Positions 58,534-64,000 of a stretch of DNA of 64,000 nucleotides are shown in pieces. The DNA is from Candidatus Saccharimonadota bacterium (GTDB lineage Bacteria > Patescibacteriota > Saccharimonadia > Saccharimonadales > Saccharimonadaceae). A model generated the notes under the pieces. It did not search any database, was not told the DNA's origin, and worked only from the letters and a program-made list of their open reading frames with translations. The translations under genes were made by a program, and so were the position numbers. The stretch lies in the NCBI GenBank assembly GCA_017480035.1, contig JAFVBJ010000003.1:124001-188000 (forward strand). Direction: 5' to 3'. Each line of letters begins with the position of its first letter. Position 1 is the stretch's first letter.

Positions 58534-60133
58534 ACGTCGCGCAGTCTATAGCATCGTTGCCGGTTTAAATTTTTCACTGATTTTCGTCTGCGGCTTTCAA
58601 CTGAATAAAGACCATGAAATCTATTTTGGCCTGAAAACTACCGCAATAATTCTTTTGTTTTGGTTAGTACTCTCAGCGCTTTTTTACTTTGTTCTAAATC
58701 TTCGAAAATCCATTAAAGCTGATAAAAATTTCAAACTAAAACGTTGGCAAATTTTCCTCCCGCTTTTTCTACTCTCGCTTTTTCTTCTTTTTGCTATTTA
58801 TCCAGGAAATTATTGCTACGATTCTGGTGCACAATATCGACGTTATGCTACAGGCGAATATACTACCCACTATCCTCCAGCTTTTTGTTTTTTGCTTGGC
58901 GTAATCATCGATTTTGGCGTCAACGTTTTTGGAAATGCTAATGCCGGTGTTGCCCTCGCGTGCTTATTTCAATCGCTCATCGTTAATCTCGCAATTACCG
59001 AAACAATCTTTTACTTATCAAATAAGGTTAAAAACAAAAAGTTTACCATCATAAATGTTACTTTTTTCATTGTGCATCCACTAGTCCAGATTCTCATACT
59101 TTCTACCTGCCATGACGTCGTTTTTGGCGCCACGTTTCTTCTAATTGTCCTAGAACTACTAAAACTGTCCGAAGACGACCTCTATTTATACAAAAAATCT
59201 AATTGGTTTAAGCTTTTTGTCTACATTTTTACGATGTGTATTTTCCGAAACAACGGATTTTTCGCTCTTATCCCGGCACTCATTATCGGTCTAATTGTTT
59301 TGAAGAAAAACCGCGTTAGATTTGCTACAATTTTGCTTATTCCTATGCTAATCTTTCAAATTGGTTATAATATAATTTTTCTGGGACTTATCAACGTTAA
59401 AAGAGAAAGCCTCGTTCACGAATCATTAAATGTTCCAGTCATGCAAATCGCACGCGCCCTTTATTATAATCATCCAACTGTCTGGAGTGACGAATTAAAT
59501 ACGTATTTTCATGAAGTTTGTGATTGGCGAAGATATGGCGAATTTCCGAGCATTTCAGATGGAATTAAAAAATGCATTAATGACGAGTATCTAGAAAGTC
59601 ATCTATTCGAGTTTGTTGGTTACTGGGCAAAAATCGGCATGAAAGTTCCTCATCGCTATATTGAAGCTCCAGGAATGCTTACGATTGGCATGTGGTTCCC
59701 GTGGACTGAATATCCCGAAAATCCATATAAAAATTCGCCTATGTATCATGCGTATGTCGAGCACAATCTTCATACTTACGCTTACACTACATATGAATCC
59801 GGCGAAGCCGTGCAAGTCAGTCGTGAAGCCGGCATTCCGGAGATTAACAAATTTTTCGAATGGTTTTTTCAAAATGACCAAGCATGGAGCAAAGTTCCAG
59901 TCATGCATTTGATTTGGAGTGGTTCTTTCTCAACCTTCCTATTTGTCATCTCTGTCTTTTTCGTCCTGTATCGAAAGCAAAGGTGCTATATTATCCCGCT
60001 TAGCTTAATATTCGGTATGTTACTCACAGTTTTCTTATCACCAGTTGTCTTCTTCCGTTATCTTTTCCCAATCGTCCTGACCGTCCCAATTATGTTCTAT
60101 ATCATCATCAAGTGCGCTTCTGCAAAAAGATGA
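58517..60133 (+). CDS. Multi-pass membrane protein, GT-C-like (DUF6020 type), copy B
   Basis: 538 residues, a paralog of copy A along its whole length: RWQIFLPLFLLSLFLLFAIYPGNYCYD, THYPPAFCF, MCIFRNNGFFALIPALI, RALYYNHPTVWSDELNTYF, GMKVPHRYIEAPG, and the same C-terminal LSPVVFFRYLFPIVLTVP. The outer loop differs most, which may mean a changed acceptor. It overlaps copy A by 17 bases. No independent promoter seen. Confidence 0.82.
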   Translation: MKKFDKRRAVYSIVAGLNFSLIFVCGFQLNKDHEIYFGLKTTAIILLFWLVLSALFYFVLNLRKSIKADKNFKLKRWQIFLPLFLLSLFLLFAIYPGNYCYDSGAQYRRYATGEYTTHYPPAFCFLLGVIIDFGVNVFGNANAGVALACLFQSLIVNLAITETIFYLSNKVKNKKFTIINVTFFIVHPLVQILILSTCHDVVFGATFLLIVLELLKLSEDDLYLYKKSNWFKLFVYIFTMCIFRNNGFFALIPALIIGLIVLKKNRVRFATILLIPMLIFQIGYNIIFLGLINVKRESLVHESLNVPVMQIARALYYNHPTVWSDELNTYFHEVCDWRRYGEFPSISDGIKKCINDEYLESHLFEFVGYWAKIGMKVPHRYIEAPGMLTIGMWFPWTEYPENPYKNSPMYHAYVEHNLHTYAYTTYESGEAVQVSREAGIPEINKFFEWFFQNDQAWSKVPVMHLIWSGSFSTFLFVISVFFVLYRKQRCYIIPLSLIFGMLLTVFLSPVVFFRYLFPIVLTVPIMFYIIIKCASAKR

Positions 60134-60139
60134 TATAAT
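60131..60139 (+). promoter_or_regulatory. Extended -10 promoter of galE operon
   Basis: TGATATAAT across the stop codon of copy B; 34 bases to the ATG, with GTGGAG. Confidence 0.8.
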
Positions 60140-60173
60140 ATATATAGTATTTCTAACAAAAAGTGGAGAAAAT

Positions 60174-61172
60174 ATGGGAAAAATCTTAGCAACTGGGGGA
60201 ACCGGTTATATCGGTTCACACACTGTCATTGAATTAATTAAAAAAGGTTATGAAGTCGAAATTCTCGACAATCTTTTTAACTCAAAAATCGAAGTTCTAG
60301 ACAAAATTGAAAAAATAACCGGCGTAAAGCCAAAATTTCACGAAGTCGACATGCTTGATGCTGAAAATGTCGAGAAAGTTTTTGCTGAAGGAAATTTCGA
60401 CACTGTGATTCATTTTGCCGGTCTTAAAGCCGTCGGAGAATCCGTCGAAAAACCACTCGAATATTATAAAACCAATATCGACGGCACTTTGAATATCTTA
60501 AATTCGATGAAAAATAACGGTGTTAAGAAAATCATTTTTAGCTCCAGCGCAACTATTTATGGCGACCCAGGCCAGCCACAATGTGTCGAAACTCTCGAAA
60601 CCGGCAGAGAATTAACTAACCCATACGGCAAAACCAAATACATGATTGAAGAAATCTTGAAAGATGCCGCTTTTGCCGACAAAGAACTCTCCGTCACACT
60701 CCTCCGCTATTTTAATCCAGTCGGGAACCACGAATCTGGTCTTATCGGCGAAGATCCAAACGGCATCCCGAATAATCTCATGCCAATCATCATGAAAGTT
60801 TACAAAAAAGAAATCCCGGAGCTTTCTGTTTTTGGTGATGATTATGACACTCGCGATGGTTCTTGTATTCGCGACTACATCCACGTCGTTGATCTCGCAA
60901 ACGGCCATATTCTCGCGATGGAAAAAATGCAACCTGGCGTTTCAATTTATAATCTCGGCACCGGGAACGGTACAACTGTTTTTGAAATGATTAAAGCTTT
61001 CGAAAATGCCAGTGGCGAAAAATTGCCATATAAAATCGCTCCACGTCGTGCCGGCGACCTTCCGGTCTTGACCGCAAATGCCGAAAAAGCCGAAAAAGAA
61101 CTCGGCTGGCGCGCCACCCATACCGTCGAAGATGCGATGCGCGACACGATTAACTTTTTGAGGAACGCTTAA
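60174..61172 (+). CDS. galE: UDP-glucose 4-epimerase
   Basis: Interconverts UDP-glucose and UDP-galactose (or the GlcNAc forms) for glycan synthesis. Extended SDR: NAD motif ATGGTGYIGSHTVIELI (about residues 6-22), FDTVIHFAGLKAVGESV, catalytic Ser region FSSSATIYGDP, catalytic NPYGKTKYMIE (Tyr-x3-Lys, about 150), and RYFNPVGNH. 332 residues, full length. First gene of the glycosyltransferase and export operon. Confidence 0.96.
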   Translation: MGKILATGGTGYIGSHTVIELIKKGYEVEILDNLFNSKIEVLDKIEKITGVKPKFHEVDMLDAENVEKVFAEGNFDTVIHFAGLKAVGESVEKPLEYYKTNIDGTLNILNSMKNNGVKKIIFSSSATIYGDPGQPQCVETLETGRELTNPYGKTKYMIEEILKDAAFADKELSVTLLRYFNPVGNHESGLIGEDPNGIPNNLMPIIMKVYKKEIPELSVFGDDYDTRDGSCIRDYIHVVDLANGHILAMEKMQPGVSIYNLGTGNGTTVFEMIKAFENASGEKLPYKIAPRRAGDLPVLTANAEKAEKELGWRATHTVEDAMRDTINFLRNA

Positions 61173-62141
61173 TTGGAAGACAAAGTTTCTGTCATCATTC
61201 CAGTTTATAACACCGGGAAAGAAGCGGTCAAACTTATTTTGTCGATTGCAAAAGGGAATTATAAGAACCTCGAACTGATTTTAGTTGATGATGGCTCGAC
61301 CGACGATTCACTGAAACTTCTGAAAGAATTTGCTCGCCAGTATAAACTAAAATTCAAAGGTAAAAAAGTTCCTGAAATAAAAGTTTTTGAAAAAGAAAAT
61401 GGCGGCGTCTCAACCGCCAGAAATCTCGGCCTCGAAAAAGCTACTGGCAAATACATTTCTTTTACCGACTCCGACGATTTTGTCGACAAAGATTTTTACA
61501 AAAAACTCGTCGAAGCTATCAAAAAATATGAAAATTTAAAATCTCGTGATTTAAAAATCGCGCTTGCCGTTTCGGGAGTCCATTATAAACGTCTCGGCAC
61601 TAAACATGAAAAAGATATTTATGTTAATGCAATCAAAGGGCGCGCTCCCGACGAGACTTTCAAGGAATATGTTCTTCGCGTCATGTATACCGACGGCCGC
61701 CTTTATGCTGTCTCAAACAAACTTTTTCGGGCCGACATTATTAAGCATTTTAGCATCAGATTCGATGAATCAATGTCTTTCGCCGAGGACACTAAATTTA
61801 CACTCGAATATCTTTCTGCTGCGAACCGCGTCCACTACAAACAAATTGAATATGTTCTCGAACCGCTCTATCACTACAATTTTGGCACCCCAACCAGCAT
61901 CGTTGGCGATTCGTCGCTCTCTTGGGGAAATTGGCTAAAAAGTTATGATGATTTTGAAAAATTTATTGGCAAAAAACGTAGTAAACGCGCCGAAAAATAT
62001 CTCCGCCGCATTTATCTGCGCTGGAAAATTTCCCATGCACTTGCCGTCGCTAGAAGTAACCAATCTTTTGGCCACAAAACCCAGCATGTCGGTCTCCCGA
62101 AACTCATCCTCGCCGAACTGATCATCAAATTCAGGAGATAA
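61173..62141 (+). CDS. GT2 family glycosyltransferase, TTG start
   Basis: 322 residues. VSVIIPVYNTGKEAVKLI, LILVDDGSTDDSLKLL, NGGVSTARNLGLEKATGKYISFTDSDDFVDKDFYKKL (DxD as DSDD), and EDTKFTLEYL. Basic C-terminus. The TTG follows the galE stop directly, with GAGGA about nine bases before. Soluble or membrane-associated; sugar specificity unknown. Confidence 0.9.
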   Translation: MEDKVSVIIPVYNTGKEAVKLILSIAKGNYKNLELILVDDGSTDDSLKLLKEFARQYKLKFKGKKVPEIKVFEKENGGVSTARNLGLEKATGKYISFTDSDDFVDKDFYKKLVEAIKKYENLKSRDLKIALAVSGVHYKRLGTKHEKDIYVNAIKGRAPDETFKEYVLRVMYTDGRLYAVSNKLFRADIIKHFSIRFDESMSFAEDTKFTLEYLSAANRVHYKQIEYVLEPLYHYNFGTPTSIVGDSSLSWGNWLKSYDDFEKFIGKKRSKRAEKYLRRIYLRWKISHALAVARSNQSFGHKTQHVGLPKLILAELIIKFRR

Positions 62142-62142
62142 A

Positions 62143-63186
62143 ATGCCGAAAAAATCCCCGAAACTTTCCATTCTCGTCCCAGTTTATAATGCCGCAGAAT
62201 TTCTCCCACTTTGCCTTGAATCAATCATAAATCAAACCTACAAGGATTTTGAATGTTTCTTAATTAACGATGGCTCGACCGACAATTCACTAAAAATCTT
62301 GCAAGACTACGCCAAAAAAGATAAACGCCTAAAAGTCCTCGACAAGAAAAATTCCGGCTATGGTGCTAGCCTAAATTTTGCGATGAAAAAAGCCATCGGC
62401 GAATATATTAGCATCGTTGAACCGGACGATTTTCTAAACACTAAATTTTATGAGCTGCTCCTAGCACACGATGCCGACATCATAAAATCAAGTTTCATGA
62501 AATTTTATGGTAAAACTTGGAAAACTATTCCTGAGCGCGTTTTTCATGAAGTAAGAAAAGATTTTCCAATTAACGGCACAAAAATCCGCCCAATAAAAAA
62601 TCAAAAAATTTTCCTCGCCGACCCAACAATTTGGTCTGCTATCTACAAAAGAGAATTACTCGAAAAAAACCACATTAAATTCCTCGAAACTCCCGGCGCA
62701 AGCTACCAAGATGCTGGTTTCCAGTTCAAAACTTTTGCTTCCGCTAAAGAAATTTTCTGTCTCGAAAAACCACTATATTATTATCGAAAGGACAATGAAA
62801 ATTCGAGCGTAAAATCTGCAAAGAAAATCACTGCCGTTAAAACAGAATTTGATGAAATCGACGATTTTTTGAAGAAAGCCAAAAAACAAGAATACGAAAC
62901 TATTGCTGATGCTTGTCGGTTCCGCAGTTATAACTGGAATTTGAATCGCTTGAAAATAAAAGAGGCTTTGAAGTTTGCGAAAATCGCCAAAAAAGACTAT
63001 AAAAACAAATCTTTTGACCCAAATTATTTCAAAAATGAACACCATGCTCGTGCTAACGAACTGAAATTCAGCACCAAGTACCCGACCGCATTCGTTTTTC
63101 TGCGTCCGTTTTTCCATTTCAAAAATTTCCTAAAACATTTACTCTGGAAAATCTTAAAACGTAAAAATGATATAATAAAAATATGA
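62143..63186 (+). CDS. GT2 family glycosyltransferase
   Basis: 347 residues. LSILVPVYNAAEFLPLCLESI, CFLINDGSTDNSLKIL, NSGYGASLNFAMKKAIGEYISIVEPDDFLNTKFY (EPDD in place of the DxD), SYQDAGFQFKTF. Very Lys-rich. Plan and local motifs resemble the gene at 54735. AGGAG before the ATG. Its 3' end contains the promoter of the ABC permease and overlaps it by four bases. Confidence 0.9.
   Translation: MPKKSPKLSILVPVYNAAEFLPLCLESIINQTYKDFECFLINDGSTDNSLKILQDYAKKDKRLKVLDKKNSGYGASLNFAMKKAIGEYISIVEPDDFLNTKFYELLLAHDADIIKSSFMKFYGKTWKTIPERVFHEVRKDFPINGTKIRPIKNQKIFLADPTIWSAIYKRELLEKNHIKFLETPGASYQDAGFQFKTFASAKEIFCLEKPLYYYRKDNENSSVKSAKKITAVKTEFDEIDDFLKKAKKQEYETIADACRFRSYNWNLNRLKIKEALKFAKIAKKDYKNKSFDPNYFKNEHHARANELKFSTKYPTAFVFLRPFFHFKNFLKHLLWKILKRKNDIIKI
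63168..63176 (+). promoter_or_regulatory. Extended -10 promoter inside the GT2 coding end, leaderless type
   Basis: TGATATAAT, six bases, ATG 63183, all within the last codons of the upstream gene. Confidence 0.8.
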
Positions 63187-63983
63187 AGGTCTTAAACCGT
63201 AAAAACCGTATTCTGCTGACCGAACTGACGAAGACCGATTTTAAGCTTCGCTATCAGGGTTCAATTTTGGGCTATCTTTGGGCAATTATCAGACCGCTTT
63301 TAATGTTTGGAATTTTGTATCTCGTTTTTGCGAAATTCCTCCGCTTCGGCGCCGAAATCCCACATTATCCGGTCTATCTTCTCATCGGCACAGTCCTCTG
63401 GAACTTCTTCACCGAGTGTACTAGCCAAGGTATCCAATCGCTCATCATTCGCTCCGACTTGATGCGTAAAATTTCTTTCCCGAAATGGATTATCGTCCTC
63501 TCTGCGACCGCCACCGCCCTCATTAATCTCGGAATTAATTTAGTTGTCGTGATTATTTTCAGCCTCCTTTCTGGCGTCAGTATTTCGTGGACGTGGCTCC
63601 TCGTTCCGCTCTTAATTCTCGAACTTTATCTTTTGAGTTTTGGCCTCGCACTTTTTCTCGGTAGTATTAACGTCAAGTTTCGCGACATCCAGTCGATTTG
63701 GGAAGTTCTCATCCAGGCGCTTTTTTACGCTATCCCAATCATCTATCCGCTTCCAATGGTTATCCAATATAGCGATTTCGCCGCAAAAATCTTGATGTTA
63801 AATCCTATCGCCCAAGTCATCCAAGACGTGCGTTTTGCGCTCATCACTCCCGAAACTATCACCGGCTGGGAAATTCTCCCACATCTTGCTAAAAATATCC
63901 CGCTCGCTCTCGTTTTCATTATCCTACTAATCGGCATCCTCGTTTTCAAGAAAAAATCAAAATATTTTGCGGAGGAAATCTGA
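63183..63983 (+). CDS. ABC-2 type polysaccharide export permease (Wzm/TagG type)
   Basis: 266 residues, six membrane helices. TKTDFKLRYQGSILGYLWAIIRPLLMFGILYLVF at the N-terminus, LWNFFTECTSQGIQSL, LMRKISFPKWIIVLSATATALINL, FRDIQSIWEVLIQALFYAIPIIYPL and MLNPIAQVIQDVRFALI are the conserved blocks of O-antigen/teichoic acid exporters. It flips lipid-linked glycans made by the preceding transferases. The ATPase partner is expected next. Confidence 0.92.
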   Translation: MKVLNRKNRILLTELTKTDFKLRYQGSILGYLWAIIRPLLMFGILYLVFAKFLRFGAEIPHYPVYLLIGTVLWNFFTECTSQGIQSLIIRSDLMRKISFPKWIIVLSATATALINLGINLVVVIIFSLLSGVSISWTWLLVPLLILELYLLSFGLALFLGSINVKFRDIQSIWEVLIQALFYAIPIIYPLPMVIQYSDFAAKILMLNPIAQVIQDVRFALITPETITGWEILPHLAKNIPLALVFIILLIGILVFKKKSKYFAEEI

Positions 63984-64000
63984 TGAAAAAATCTAAAAAA
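63983..64000 (+). CDS. Start of next gene, probably the export ATPase partner; truncated
   Basis: ATG overlaps the permease stop (TGATG) with GGAGG before it; only M-K-K-S-K-K is in the window. Identity is inferred from the usual permease-ATPase order alone. Confidence 0.5.

Noticed and set aside
1-64000. UGA recoding as in Gracilibacteria/SR1
   Set aside because: TGA closes clear genes with overlapping downstream starts (7258-7260, 63981-63983) and the ABC exporter (44324-44326), and no conserved Gly position requires UGA.
1-64000. CRISPR array
   Set aside because: No regularly spaced identical repeats were seen; the only tandem repeat noticed is the 13-bp pair in oriC.

Overview
The window looks like a chromosomal segment of a Candidatus Saccharibacteria (TM7) or closely related CPR/Patescibacteria genome. 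This rests on gene content and style: a DnaG primase without its zinc ligands, a compact oriC neighbourhood, many single-helix proteins of unknown function, a Gram-positive-like type IV secretion (T4SS) locus with many small VirB2-like pilins, several secreted wall hydrolases, and a mostly C-ending codon bias in core genes. TGA acts as a normal stop, so the UGA-recoded CPR lineages are excluded. Assignment is by recognition; no database search was run.

Layout. 1-9460: end of groEL, pgsA, three membrane or acidic hypotheticals, dnaG, a methyltransferase/phosphoesterase pair, a YgjV-like protein and an HTH-zinc-ribbon regulator. 9494-9895: tRNA-Arg(UCU), tRNA-Arg(CCU), tRNA-Glu(UUC). 9930-16817: an AT-richer accessory island on the minus strand. 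It holds a DpnII-type restriction-modification set (HTH-fused Dam methylase, DpnII nuclease, second methylase) in one operon with a Shedu-type nuclease and an unknown protein, then a three-gene operon led by a ClpP-class serine protease, then gene remnants. 16817-20460: YjbR-like protein, pyrE, tRNA-Ser(GCU), a YunG-like protein, a first VirB2-like pilin, comFC and hsp20. 20580-37491: the T4SS region, with five more pilin-like genes on minus, and divergently a VirB6-like protein, a PrgI/VirB3-like protein, a split VirB4, a 902-residue unknown, a lysozyme-like/NlpC-P60 hydrolase, a PEGA protein and a three-domain hydrolase (lysozyme-like, SGNH, M23). 37596-38315: lipoprotein. 38347-46245: recF, dnaN, oriC, dnaA, rpmH, an ABC exporter, yidC, khpB/jag, rnpA. 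46322-54734: LCP transferase, LexA-like DNA-binding domain, GtrB-like glycosyltransferase, class V aminotransferase, two anchored hypotheticals and a lysozyme-like protein with ricin-type lectin repeats. 54735-64000: surface glycan locus (four GT2 transferases, two tandem multi-membrane GT-C-like proteins, galE, and an ABC-2 export permease).

How it fits together. The T4SS, the multi-domain wall hydrolases, the lectin-bearing lysozyme-like protein and the glycan export genes suit an episymbiont that attaches to, and breaches the wall of, a Gram-positive host. The defence island is self-contained and looks acquired.

Expression signals are a striking feature. Most promoters are an extended -10 (TGnTATAAT), often without an obvious -35, and for many genes the ATG lies 6-10 bases after the -10 hexamer. 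That predicts leaderless or nearly leaderless mRNAs, alongside a second class with ordinary leaders and AGGAGG-type ribosome sites.
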